Shown here in pieces: positions 14,472 through 22,882 of a DNA stretch of 42,586 nt (the first letter of the stretch is position 1; each line of letters opens with the position of its first letter). Below the pieces are notes generated by a model. It was not told the origin of the DNA and searched no databases. It was given only the letters and a program-made list of their open reading frames with translations. The position numbers and the translations under genes are program-made. The stretch covers positions 1 to 42,586 of the forward strand of contig JANYGI010000070.1 of assembly GCA_025362495.1 (NCBI GenBank). The letters run 5' to 3'. Source of the DNA: Byssovorax sp. GTDB lineage: Bacteria; Myxococcota_A; Polyangia; Polyangiales; Polyangiaceae.

Positions 14472-16319
14472 TCACTTCGGCGGCGGCGGCTGCGCGCATT
14501 TGCCGTTGACGCAGTCGTAGCCCGAGTCGCAGCAATCGGCCGACGTGGTGCATTTCTCGAACTCGTGCGAGCAGCCACCCGACGTCGGCGAGCAGGTCAT
14601 TGCGCCGCCGTCGACCGTGCGGCAATAGCCCTCGCAGCACTCGTCGCCGGAGGTGCAGTCGTTGCCGTTGGCCTTGCAGGGGTCGAGCACCCAGAAGCCA
14701 CGGAGGTTGTCGGCGACCGTCTCTTGACCGTCGAGGAAGAAGGCCGGGTGGCTCGGATCGGTGCTCGGGCTACCGTTGATGTCGAACGCCGCGACCCACA
14801 GCTTCCCGTTGTCGTCGTGCGAAGCGAGGGTGTTGCCGTAGCCGCGGTGGCTGGTGAACACGACCCAGAAATAGCCACCCACGGCCTCGGGGAGCACCGT
14901 CGGGGCGAAGCTGAGGTCGGGATCGCTGTCGGGCAGGTACGTTTGACCGTTCTTGTAGCCGTCGAGCGCGTCGAGGCGGGCGGTCTGGTGCGTGGCGAGA
15001 TCGACCCAGAAGAGATCGGCCGTCGCGCCGTTGTCGGTCTCGAACTGGGGGTTGGAGCCCGCGTGATAGACAATCGATTTCGTGTCAGGCGTGAAGGCGG
15101 GCCAGCCGAGGTAGAGGCCAGGGTCGGTCGCCGCGGGGGTGAGGGCCGAGAACGTCCGCGTGGCCTGGTCGAAGTCCATCACGTCGAGCCGGTGGCCACC
15201 GCCGATGTCCTCGCGGTTGAAGGCGATCTTCTTGCCATCGGGGGAAAACGCGGGCGTGCCAGCGTTGGTGATCACGCCGTCCCACCCCGGCGCAGAGAGC
15301 TTGGCGCCCGTCTTGGAGTCGTAGAGGACCGAGGGGTTACCGAGCCAGGTGCGGTAATTCGTGGCCGAGATGAGCACGCTGCCATCGGGCGTGAGCGCGC
15401 CATAGGTGAAGTTGTCAGTCTGCTCGCTGTGGATGGTGGCGACGTTGTTCTTGAGGTCGTAGCTCGCGCTGGTGCCGAGGCTGGTCGCGGCGACGAGGGT
15501 GGAGCCGTCGGCGCTGGCGGTGTGGCAGACGTTGCCACAACCACTCTTGACGATGGTGGGAGTCGCGCTGCCGGGCTGGATCTTCATGATCCCGACCGAG
15601 CCGCTGCCGCCGAGGAGCTGCGAGCCGTACGTCTCGTAATAGATGGCGCCGCGGAGGCTGCCTTTGGCGATGGTCCAGGTCTCGCTGACGGGGCCGGCGA
15701 CGGCGCCTCCCGACAGCTTGGTGACCTCGATCTTCACGTCGGCCTTGCCCGTCGCGGAGAGCGTGACGGCCTTCCACACCGCAGGAGAGAGGACGACGCT
15801 GCCAGGGCTGGAGGCGCCGTAGAACCCCTTGTAGTCGAACCCGGGGAAGCTCACGTGCAGATAGAGCTGCTCCGGGGCGCCGCCCGCGAACTGGAGCGTG
15901 GGAGGCAGGAGGCCGCGCGGGAAGACGGTTTGATCGTACGGATAGAGCATCTTGAACGAGGGATCGGCCGCGCCGCCGCCCTCGAGCTTGGTGATCGTGC
16001 CGGCGTCGGCGTTGCCCGGGTTTTCGAGGATGGTGCACGTGAAGTTGATGCACTGACCACCTGCCGCGAGGCACGACGGGTCGCAGCTCATGGGCTGTCC
16101 GCCTTGATCGGTGGACGCGTCGTCGCCGCCCGACGAGGTGGTGAAGAAGCCGCCGTCGTCCTCGACCCCGCCCGAGCCAGGGCCTGTCGCGTTGCTCGCC
16201 GCGCCGCCGGCGCCACCCGCGCCCGGCTTCGCCGGGCCCACAGCCGAACAGGCGCCGGCGAATGTCGCCGCGGACATGCTGATCACGAGCAACCGTCCCC
16301 AGACCTTGGTGATAATCAT
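14472..16319 (-). CDS. Beta-propeller lipoprotein with CxxxCH motif and Cys-rich tail
   Basis: A 615-residue lipoprotein (lipobox FAGAC, Cys at residue 24). A Gly/Ser linker and a small Cys cluster (CDPSCLAAGGQCINFTC) precede an Ig-like segment. Near residues 260-265 lies CGNVCH followed by TASADGS; related myxobacterial proteins carry CxxCH heme sites at this spot, so this may be a variant CX3CH heme c site. Residues ~265-520 show TolB-like propeller repeats (AFSPDGKKIAF, AFTPDTKSIVY, GALTPDGSVLI). The C-terminus has two disulfide-knot-like repeats (CTSGDECCEGYC, CTTSADCCDSGYDC). AGAGGAG precedes the ATG. Function is unknown; surface binding or redox is inferred. Confidence 0.85.
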   Translation of the reverse strand: MIITKVWGRLLVISMSAATFAGACSAVGPAKPGAGGAGGAASNATGPGSGGVEDDGGFFTTSSGGDDASTDQGGQPMSCDPSCLAAGGQCINFTCTILENPGNADAGTITKLEGGGAADPSFKMLYPYDQTVFPRGLLPPTLQFAGGAPEQLYLHVSFPGFDYKGFYGASSPGSVVLSPAVWKAVTLSATGKADVKIEVTKLSGGAVAGPVSETWTIAKGSLRGAIYYETYGSQLLGGSGSVGIMKIQPGSATPTIVKSGCGNVCHTASADGSTLVAATSLGTSASYDLKNNVATIHSEQTDNFTYGALTPDGSVLISATNYRTWLGNPSVLYDSKTGAKLSAPGWDGVITNAGTPAFSPDGKKIAFNREDIGGGHRLDVMDFDQATRTFSALTPAATDPGLYLGWPAFTPDTKSIVYHAGSNPQFETDNGATADLFWVDLATHQTARLDALDGYKNGQTYLPDSDPDLSFAPTVLPEAVGGYFWVVFTSHRGYGNTLASHDDNGKLWVAAFDINGSPSTDPSHPAFFLDGQETVADNLRGFWVLDPCKANGNDCTSGDECCEGYCRTVDGGAMTCSPTSGGCSHEFEKCTTSADCCDSGYDCVNGKCAQPPPPK

Positions 16320-16421
16320 CGTGGCTCCTCTGGAGGCGGACTCGGCCTCTGTTCGGCGAGCGCGATGATACCGGGCTCCACGTCGCTTGCGTGTGTAGAT
16401 TTCCAGGCTCGGCGCGGACGC

Positions 16422-17744
16422 TCAGCGGACGATGTTCTGGCGGGTGATCACGACCTCGACCGGGGGCGACCCGTCGCGCTGCACGAGGACCGAGACCTGC
16501 GAGCCCTCGGGGCCGCGGAGCCGCTGGACGCAGTCGACCATCGAGAGGGCGCGCGCGTCCTTGCCGTCGATCTTGAGGATCATGTCGCCGACGTGGAGGC
16601 CGGCGATCGCCCCGGGGCCGACGGACATCACCCACGTGACGACCACGCCCTGAGCCTGCTGCACGAGCATCGCGCCGACGCCGACCATCTCGTTGTCGGC
16701 GCCGCCTTCGACGTGCAGCGTGAGCTCGACGTCTTGCAGGACCGGCGCGCCGTTGTGCGTCGTCAGGCCGGAGATGATCCGCGTGCGGTACCTGTCACCG
16801 GCGACCCGGATCGAGAACGGCCCGGCGGGCGCGCCGTCGAGCGAGTAGGCGCCGCTCTCGTCGGTTCGCACCGCAGAGATCGAGTTCGCCGTGGTGCTGG
16901 TGATGGCGTCGAGCACGATGGTCGCGCCGACGATCGGCTTCTTCGATTGCGCGTCGATCACCTTGCCAGAGAGCACCGAGCCGCGATCGAGGACGATGCG
17001 AACGTGATGGGTGATCCGCGCGGCCTCGACCTCGATCTGGGCGCTGCGCGTCGGCGGCCGACCGTCGGCGCTGACGGTGAGCACGTACTTTCCAGGCATG
17101 AGCCCCTCCCACAGGAAAGCCCCTTTTGCGTCCTGGATCGAGCGCGCCTGGCCCGTCGGAGGGATGGTCTCGGCCGACTCGCCCGTGCCCATGAACGACT
17201 CGATCCCCACGAGATAGGCCGCGAGCGGGTTGCCCTTCTCGTCGACGACGATCCCGTCGATGCCGCCCGCGGCGCGGAGGCGAATGAGGTTGTCGCGGCC
17301 GGCGACGAGGGCCGTGCGCTCCGAGGGCGTGAAGTCCGGGTGGTGCGAGACGGCGAGGCACCCCGCAGCCTGCGCAGCGAGCTTGAAGTGACCGCCGTCG
17401 TCGGTCGACGTGGCGAGCTCTTTGTCGCGATCGTCGCAGCCCACGAAGGCGCCCTTGAGCGGCTTGCCGTCGGGATCGAGGACAGTGCCCGTGATCGGCG
17501 CGTCGCCCGGAGCGTCGGCCGGCGCGGCCGTCGCGGGCCGAGGGGCATAGTCGGTGTGCGTGGGCGGCGGCGCGGTGGCCGCGGCGATCACGGCGCGCGG
17601 GGCCGCGGGCGGCGCGACGAACTCGCCGCGGCTGGGCACGAGGAGCCACGTCAGCAGCGGCAAGAACAGCATCGCCGCGCAGAGCATGGTGACGTTGAGC
17701 CACGCTCTCTTCGGCGAAGACTGCGCATCCGGGGAGTCGAGCAC
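16422..17744 (-). CDS. Membrane-anchored protein with carboxypeptidase-regulatory-like repeats and PDZ domain
   Basis: A 440-residue protein. A membrane span at about residues 14-36 (NVTMLCAAMLFLPLLTWLLV) anchors a periplasmic part. After a Pro/Ala linker come Ig-like carboxypeptidase-regulatory-type repeats: ITGTVLDPDGKPLKGAFVG, IDGIVVDEKGNPLAAYLVG with GLMPGKYVLTVSA, and LSGKVIDAQSKKPIVGA with YSLDGAPAGPFSIRV. The final ~95 residues are a PDZ domain (GAIAGLHVGDMILKIDGKDA). No catalytic domain is visible, so it probably acts as a scaffold or substrate-recognition protein at the envelope. It lies between the propeller lipoprotein and a small lipoprotein, all on the minus strand. Confidence 0.85.
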   Translation of the reverse strand: MLDSPDAQSSPKRAWLNVTMLCAAMLFLPLLTWLLVPSRGEFVAPPAAPRAVIAAATAPPPTHTDYAPRPATAAPADAPGDAPITGTVLDPDGKPLKGAFVGCDDRDKELATSTDDGGHFKLAAQAAGCLAVSHHPDFTPSERTALVAGRDNLIRLRAAGGIDGIVVDEKGNPLAAYLVGIESFMGTGESAETIPPTGQARSIQDAKGAFLWEGLMPGKYVLTVSADGRPPTRSAQIEVEAARITHHVRIVLDRGSVLSGKVIDAQSKKPIVGATIVLDAITSTTANSISAVRTDESGAYSLDGAPAGPFSIRVAGDRYRTRIISGLTTHNGAPVLQDVELTLHVEGGADNEMVGVGAMLVQQAQGVVVTWVMSVGPGAIAGLHVGDMILKIDGKDARALSMVDCVQRLRGPEGSQVSVLVQRDGSPPVEVVITRQNIVR

Positions 17745-17841
17745 GGCCTGCGTTCTTTACCGGAGCCGACGAGCGCAGTCACGCCCACGACGTGGTGAAA
17801 TGACGTGATCGCGTGGCGATCCGTCGGATCCGGCCGCTCTC

Positions 17842-18057
17842 TCAGTAGGGCGTCTTCACGGCCTCGCCCGTCGTCGCGGGCCGCGGCGCGCCGCCGTCGG
17901 GGATCTTGTCGAGACCGCCGGCGGGGCTGGATTCGCCAGCCGGGCCGAGGGCTGCATTCTCGGGCTCGGCGGGCCAGGGCGTTTCGCTAGAGGAGCCGCC
18001 GCAAGCGGCGAGAGCGGCGCCGAGCAGGCAGCCGCAGAGGATCAGGAGGCGGCGCAT
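17842..18057 (-). CDS. Small lipoprotein (71 aa)
   Basis: A short lipoprotein: signal peptide MRRLLILCGCLLGAALAAC with a standard lipobox, then a 50-residue Ser/Gly/Pro-rich mature part (GGSSSETPWPAEPENAALG) with no recognisable domain. The clean signal peptide and position in a minus-strand cluster support a real gene. Function unknown. Confidence 0.7.
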   Translation of the reverse strand: MRRLLILCGCLLGAALAACGGSSSETPWPAEPENAALGPAGESSPAGGLDKIPDGGAPRPATTGEAVKTPY

Positions 18058-18122
18058 AGAGGCCGCATCCTAGTCGTTGTGTGTGAAGCTGGGCAGGGAA
18101 AGGCGCGTGGCGCCCGGGTGGG

Positions 18123-19928
18123 TTACTTCGTCTCGGCGAGGTTGGTGCGCGCGATCCAGATGCACGCCGCCGCGTTGAGGCCGCACCAGGCGACGAGCGC
18201 CGTGTGACCGAGCGGGCCAGCCGCCTCGCCGAGCGTCGCGACCGAAGTGAGGTACGCGCCGGTGCCGGCCGCGAGGCCCGCGATCCAGGGGCGAAGGCGC
18301 TTCGATCCGAACGAGAGCGTCATCAGGGCGAACGGGATCGCCGCGTTGGCGAGCGGCAACCAGCGGTGCACCGAGGCGCCGAGGAAGAAGTCGAGATCAC
18401 CGAGCGGGCTCGCGAGGACGTCGACGGCGACGTGCACGCGCGGGAGGAGCCACGGCGCGAAGAAGAACAGGCCAGGCCCCGCCACGAGCGCCGGGAGCCA
18501 GTAGCTGAGCCGCCAGGGGCTCGTGGCCTCGGGGTTCCGCTTCTTCGCCGCGCGCCCCACGACGATGGTGATCGCCAGCAGCGCCGCGAGCCGCGCCACG
18601 AGGTGCATGAACGTCACCTGCTCGGCCGCCGCGTTCGCCTGGAGGATGCCGGCGCCGTAGAGCTTCGCGCCGCCCTCGGACGTGTCGACGACGCGCGCGC
18701 TCTTGCGAATGGCGTTCTCCACGGCGACGGGATCCGTCACGCCGAGGCCGACCATCAGCGCCGCGACGCCCGCCACGTGGGGCGAAGCCATCGAGGTGCC
18801 GCTGTAGCCGGGGAAGCGCTCGCATTTGTCGCGGCCCTTGTTGCAGATCGTCTGTTGCACGACGTCAACACCCGGAGCCGCGACGTCGACGCCGTCGCCG
18901 CGCGAGGAGAACTTCGCGAGCTTGTCGTCGGGGCCGGTGGCACTGACGCCGATGACGCCGTCCGAAGCGCCCGGGAACTGCACGTGCCCCCCGGTGTTGC
19001 CGGCGGCGGCGACGACGACGGAGCCCCGCGCGATGGCGTAGTTGATCGCCTTCTGCAGCACGCCCGAGTTGCGCGGGCCACCGAGGCTGAGGTTGATGAC
19101 GTGAGCGCCGTGCTCGGCCGCCCAGCGGATGCCGTCGGCCACGTCGGCCGTGGTGCCGAAGCCGCTCTCATTGAGCACCTTCACGGGCATGAGGCGCGCG
19201 TGAAAGGCGATGCCCGCCGCGCCGAGGCCGTTGTTCGTCGACTGGGCGATCGTCCCGGCGACGTGGGTGCCGTGGCCTTGATCGTCGTTGGCGTGCTCGT
19301 TCTTGGTGACGAAGTTCCACCCACCGACGCACTCGGTGTCCGCGAGATCGGTGCCCTTCATGAAGGGGCCGTAGTTCTCGCAGGCGATGCCGGTGTCGAC
19401 GACGGCCACCGTGACGCCGCGCCCGGTGGCGAAATCCCAGGCGCGCGTCGCGCCGATGCGCTCCATGTTCCACTGATCTTTGAGCAGCGGATCGTTGGGC
19501 ACGAAGAAGGCGCGCACGCGGGCGAGCGGCTCGGCGCCCTCGACGCGCGGATCGTGGGCGAGGCGCTCGAGCAAGTCGGCCTCGGCTTCCGTGCCCACCT
19601 CGGCGATTTCTTCGTTCGTCTCGGCGGCGAGCGCGGTGGGCTTGAACGTGAGCCCGAAGTCGCGCGCGAGGCCGGCGAGCGCGGCCGGGTCGAGATCGTC
19701 CTTCGCGTCGATGATGATCTTGCCGTCGATGTCGTACGCCGTGGGGTCGAGGTCCGTCGCCCCGACCATCGCCTCGTCGGCGGTGGCGGCGGGCTCGCCG
19801 AGATCACCGGGCGGGCGGGTGATGCGGGGCTCTTCCGCGGCGGCGTGCCCGCTGACGAGAGCACACGCGGCGAGCAACACGAAGGGGACGCTGCGAACGA
19901 CGAAAGGAACCGCGCGGGATTTCAGCAT
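18123..19928 (-). CDS. Subtilisin-like S8 serine protease with multi-span C-terminus
   Basis: A 601-residue secreted protease. A signal peptide (VPFVLLAACALVSGHAAAEE) precedes a propeptide of ~120 residues. The catalytic triad is complete: Asp in VAVVDTGI (~residue 174), His in GHGTHVAGT (~217) and Ser in GTSMASPHVAG (~378), with the oxyanion Asn in AAAGNTGG. From about residue 440 the protein becomes membrane-embedded, with about five hydrophobic stretches (LVARLAALLAITIVVG, YWLPALVAGPGLFFFAPWLL, LANAAIPFALMTLSFG and others). AAGGAG precedes ATG 19928. A subtilase tethered by a polytopic tail would act at the periplasmic face of the inner membrane. Number and topology of spans are estimates. 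Confidence 0.92.
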   Translation of the reverse strand: MLKSRAVPFVVRSVPFVLLAACALVSGHAAAEEPRITRPPGDLGEPAATADEAMVGATDLDPTAYDIDGKIIIDAKDDLDPAALAGLARDFGLTFKPTALAAETNEEIAEVGTEAEADLLERLAHDPRVEGAEPLARVRAFFVPNDPLLKDQWNMERIGATRAWDFATGRGVTVAVVDTGIACENYGPFMKGTDLADTECVGGWNFVTKNEHANDDQGHGTHVAGTIAQSTNNGLGAAGIAFHARLMPVKVLNESGFGTTADVADGIRWAAEHGAHVINLSLGGPRNSGVLQKAINYAIARGSVVVAAAGNTGGHVQFPGASDGVIGVSATGPDDKLAKFSSRGDGVDVAAPGVDVVQQTICNKGRDKCERFPGYSGTSMASPHVAGVAALMVGLGVTDPVAVENAIRKSARVVDTSEGGAKLYGAGILQANAAAEQVTFMHLVARLAALLAITIVVGRAAKKRNPEATSPWRLSYWLPALVAGPGLFFFAPWLLPRVHVAVDVLASPLGDLDFFLGASVHRWLPLANAAIPFALMTLSFGSKRLRPWIAGLAAGTGAYLTSVATLGEAAGPLGHTALVAWCGLNAAACIWIARTNLAETK

Positions 19929-20059
19929 GGCTCTCCTTGGACGAGCAGCGTAGCGCCAAGTTCTCGCGGGGCCATCAGCCAGGTTTTTCTTCACGGAAAC
20001 CCTGGCATTCCTCGACGATCAACGCGTCCACGCGTGATCTCGGCGGCGTCGAGGCGAGC

Positions 20060-21040
20060 CTACAGGCCGAGCCAGGGCGAAGGATCGATGGTCGCGGCGT
20101 TGTGGCGGAGCTCGAAATAAAGCGCCGCGCCGTGGCCGTTGCCGGCGCCGACGGTGCCGATGCGCCCGCCCGCGGAGACGCTGTCGCCGCTGCGGACCTC
20201 GGCGCCGCCGAGGTTCGAGTAGACCGAGTAGTAGTGATCGCCGTGATCGATGATCACCGTGATCCCGCGGTCGTCATAGGTGTCGGCGAAGGCCACGCGC
20301 CCCGCGGCGACGCTGCGGACCGGGGCGCCGATCGAGGCGACGAGCTCGACGCCGGGGCCGCCCGCGCCGGGGTGGTTGACGTGACGGACCTCGGCGCGAC
20401 CCGCGATCGGGAAGGGCAAGCGCCCCTTGAGCGCGCGGAAGCCCGAGCGCGCCTCGGCGTCCATGGGGCCGAGATCGGCGCCATAGATCGCGACCGAATC
20501 GGGGCGCTGCGATGATTCGAAGGCGCGGGAGAAGGCGGAGCGTCGCTCTTCGGTCTCCTGCAAGGCGAGGCGCGCGCGGCTCATGGCGTCGCGTTGCACC
20601 TCGAGCGGGACGCGATCGGCGCGCAGCTTCGAAAGGCGCGCGTCGATCTCGGTCGTGCGGCGCATCAGCGTGGCCTCGGCGGCGACGTCGCGCTCGAGGG
20701 CCATGCGGGCCCGCTCGACGTGCGCGGCGTGATCGACGAGCGCGTCGAAGCCGCCGCCCGCGGGCAGGAGGCCAGCGCGGATCAGGCGGTAGTACGCGCG
20801 TCCGCGGGCTCGCATGCGGCGACGCACGAGATCGAGGCGCGGCCCGAGATCGCCCATCTCGGTCTTGAGGCTCTGCTCTTCGCCGTCGGCGCGCGCGAGC
20901 AAGCGATCGAGCTCGTTGGGCGCCGACGCCGAGGCCGGAGCACCGAGCGAGGCGTCCGCGCGGGCGTGACCTTCGGCGCCGGGCAGCGCGCCCGCGAGGA
21001 GGACGATCACCAACGGGACGAGGGCCGTACGGCGACGCAT
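20060..21040 (-). CDS. envC: EnvC-like amidase activator with degenerate LytM domain
   Basis: A 326-residue periplasmic protein. A signal peptide (ALVPLVIVLLAGALPGAEG) is followed by a coiled coil from about residue 45 to 190 (repeated LDLVRRRMRARGR, MALERDVAAEATLMRRTTEIDARL) and a C-terminal M23/LytM fold. The zinc ligands of active LytM peptidases are missing: HxGxD reads GPGVE, the HLHFE position reads ALYFE, and YAHL reads YSNL. This is the E. coli EnvC pattern, in which the domain activates cell-wall amidases rather than cutting. It begins 2 bp after the ftsX stop, and FtsEX is the known regulator of EnvC, so the operon supports the assignment strongly. Confidence 0.9.
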   Translation of the reverse strand: MRRRTALVPLVIVLLAGALPGAEGHARADASLGAPASASAPNELDRLLARADGEEQSLKTEMGDLGPRLDLVRRRMRARGRAYYRLIRAGLLPAGGGFDALVDHAAHVERARMALERDVAAEATLMRRTTEIDARLSKLRADRVPLEVQRDAMSRARLALQETEERRSAFSRAFESSQRPDSVAIYGADLGPMDAEARSGFRALKGRLPFPIAGRAEVRHVNHPGAGGPGVELVASIGAPVRSVAAGRVAFADTYDDRGITVIIDHGDHYYSVYSNLGGAEVRSGDSVSAGGRIGTVGAGNGHGAALYFELRHNAATIDPSPWLGL

Positions 21041-21042
21041 CG

Positions 21043-21930
21043 CTACACCCTCACCATCGTGCGCAGGCTGATCAGCGCCGTGCCCGCGCCGAGCGCCGCG
21101 CCGAGCGCGACCATGCCGAGCGCGAAGTGCCACGGCAGGAACGAGGGCGTCACGCCGAGCAGGCCGCCGAGCTCTTGATCGAAGCGGCTGCGGATGATCA
21201 GGAAGAGCGCGCCCACCATCAAGATCGCCGCAGCCGCGCCGGCCGCGCCCTGCGCCGCGCCCTCGATCACGAAGGGGCGTCGCACGAAGCTGTCGGTCGC
21301 GCCGACGAGCTTGAGCACCTCGACCTCGGCCTTGCGGCGATGGAGGAGCAAGCGCATCGTCGAGCCGATCACGCTGACGACCGCGGCGAGCACGATCACC
21401 GCTAAAAACAAGCTCGCCGTGACGCCCCCGCCGAGGAGCGACGAGAGGCGCTCGGTCCAGCGCTGGTAGGTCTCGACGGTCTCGACGGCGGGCAGCGCGC
21501 GGAGCTTGAGCGTCATCGTGCCGAGGTCGGAGTCGGTGACCTCTTCGGTGAAGCCGACCTCGAGCGAGGCGGGGAACGCGCTCGGCGGGAGGGCCGCGAG
21601 AAGCTTGTCGCCCTCGTCGGTGACGACCTCGCGGCGCGCCTCCTGGCTGGTCACGAGGCGGACCTTCTTCACGCCGACCGTGTTCTCCAGGGCGCCCGTG
21701 AGCGCGGTGATCTCGGCGTCCGACGCGCCGTCGCGCAGGTACACCGTGGCGCGGCCGGAGCGCGACCAGCGATCGCGCACCGACGAGATGTTGGTGACGA
21801 CGAGCAGCGCGGTCGCGAGGCACACGAAGGCGACGGCGAGTGAGAACACCGAGAGCAGGTGGAGGCGAAGATCGCTCCTGCCCGCCCGCCAGGTCCTGAG
21901 TCGCCCGCTCGTGTTCGATCCGAAGGCCAT
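21043..21930 (-). CDS. ftsX: Cell division protein FtsX
   Basis: A 295-residue membrane subunit of the FtsEX complex. The first span is near residues 26-48 (LLSVFSLAVAFVCLATALLVV), followed by the large periplasmic loop (ATVYLRDGASDAEITAL...FPASLEVGF) that contacts EnvC-type partners. Three more spans follow at about residues 170-190, 220-245 and 265-290. The conserved cytoplasmic segment VIGSTMRLLLHRRKAEVEVLKLVGATDSFVRRPFVIEG is the FtsX signature, in which the LVGATD loop couples to FtsE. It lies 15 bp after ftsE and 2 bp before the envC-like gene. Confidence 0.95.
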   Translation of the reverse strand: MAFGSNTSGRLRTWRAGRSDLRLHLLSVFSLAVAFVCLATALLVVTNISSVRDRWSRSGRATVYLRDGASDAEITALTGALENTVGVKKVRLVTSQEARREVVTDEGDKLLAALPPSAFPASLEVGFTEEVTDSDLGTMTLKLRALPAVETVETYQRWTERLSSLLGGGVTASLFLAVIVLAAVVSVIGSTMRLLLHRRKAEVEVLKLVGATDSFVRRPFVIEGAAQGAAGAAAAILMVGALFLIIRSRFDQELGGLLGVTPSFLPWHFALGMVALGAALGAGTALISLRTMVRV

Positions 21931-21945
21931 CGATCTCTCCCGCTC

Positions 21946-22797
21946 CTACGCCGAAATGCGCACGCCGCTGCCGGCTTCGTCCGCCCAGTGATCGCCCGAG
22001 GGCTCGTCGTCGATGAGCTCGATCTCCTCGTCGACGGAGACGTCGACGAGGCCCTGCGGCACGTCGGTGGCCTTGCCGTCGTCGAGCACCACGATCCGGC
22101 GCGGCCGCACGTCGAGCAGCGTCCGATCGTGGGTGGCGAAGAGCACGGTCGTGCCCGTCTCGTGGATGTCTTCGAAGAGGCCGAGGATGTCGATCGCCAG
22201 CTGCGGATCGAGGTTGCCCGTGGGCTCGTCGGCGAGGATCAGCGCGGGCTCGCCCACGATGGCGCGCGCGACCGAGACGCGCTGCTGCTCGCCGCCCGAG
22301 AGCACGCGCGCCGGATCGCCGCCGCGCCCCGCGAGGCCGACGCGCTCGAGCGCCTCGCCGACGCGCGTGCGCACGAGCCGCTGCGGCAGGCCGAGCACCT
22401 CCAGGGTGATCGCCACGTTGTCGTAGACCGTCCAGCTCGGCACCAGCTTGAAGTCCTGGAACACGACGCCGATGTTGCGTCGCAGCGCCGGCACCGAGTC
22501 GTCCGTGAGGCGAGCCACGTCGCGCCCGAGGAAGAGGATGCGGCCGTCGTCGACGCGCTCGGTGCGGTGCACGAGGCGGAGCAGCGTGCTCTTGCCGGCG
22601 CCCGAAGGCCCGGTGATGAACACGAACTCGCCGCGCTCGATCGTGAGCGCCATGCCGCGGAGCACGGGCTGATCGGCCCGGTAGCTCTTGAACACGTCCT
22701 CGAACACGAGGATCGGCCGGCGCGCAGCCGAGGGATCGTAACGATGCCCTTGGCGCAGCGCGGGTCGGAAGCTGCCTTGCGGGGAGGACGACGCCAT
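21946..22797 (-). CDS. ftsE: Cell division ATP-binding protein FtsE
   Basis: A 283-residue ABC ATPase that drives FtsX. Walker A GPSGAGKST is at residues 63-71, the Q-loop Gln at 114 (GVVFQDFKLVP), the signature LSGGEQQRV from 166, Walker B ALILADEPTGNLDP from 186, and the switch His at 223 (ATHD). FtsE proteins are usually ~225 residues; here there is an extra ~28-residue N-terminal segment and an acidic ~45-residue C-terminal tail (DVSVDEEIELIDDE). ATG 22797 is chosen because GGGGGAAG lies four bases upstream; an in-frame ATG at 22809 is possible. First gene of ftsE-ftsX-envC. Confidence 0.95.
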   Translation of the reverse strand: MASSSPQGSFRPALRQGHRYDPSAARRPILVFEDVFKSYRADQPVLRGMALTIERGEFVFITGPSGAGKSTLLRLVHRTERVDDGRILFLGRDVARLTDDSVPALRRNIGVVFQDFKLVPSWTVYDNVAITLEVLGLPQRLVRTRVGEALERVGLAGRGGDPARVLSGGEQQRVSVARAIVGEPALILADEPTGNLDPQLAIDILGLFEDIHETGTTVLFATHDRTLLDVRPRRIVVLDDGKATDVPQGLVDVSVDEEIELIDDEPSGDHWADEAGSGVRISA

Positions 22798-22882
22798 TGC
22801 TTCCCCCATACCCGGCCCCTCGGACACCGGAAACTTTTCGGCGGTCGTCGTCGCGAGGCCAGCGGTGCTACGCACGGGGACG

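Noticed and set aside
14565-17798. Very long open frame (over 1000 codons) opposite the propeller and PDZ genes
   Set aside because: Composition is Ala/Arg/Gly/Asp/Glu/Val without any domain, as expected for the antisense of GC-rich genes. The minus-strand genes have signal peptides and recognisable domains.
18204-20120. Long plus-strand open frame opposite the subtilisin
   Set aside because: Antisense shadow of a gene with a full S8 triad; no motif in the shadow.
21043-21823. Extension of the EnvC-like protein upstream through the ftsX region
   Set aside because: The extension is an out-of-frame shadow of ftsX. ATG 21040 starts a clean signal peptide just 2 bp after the ftsX stop.
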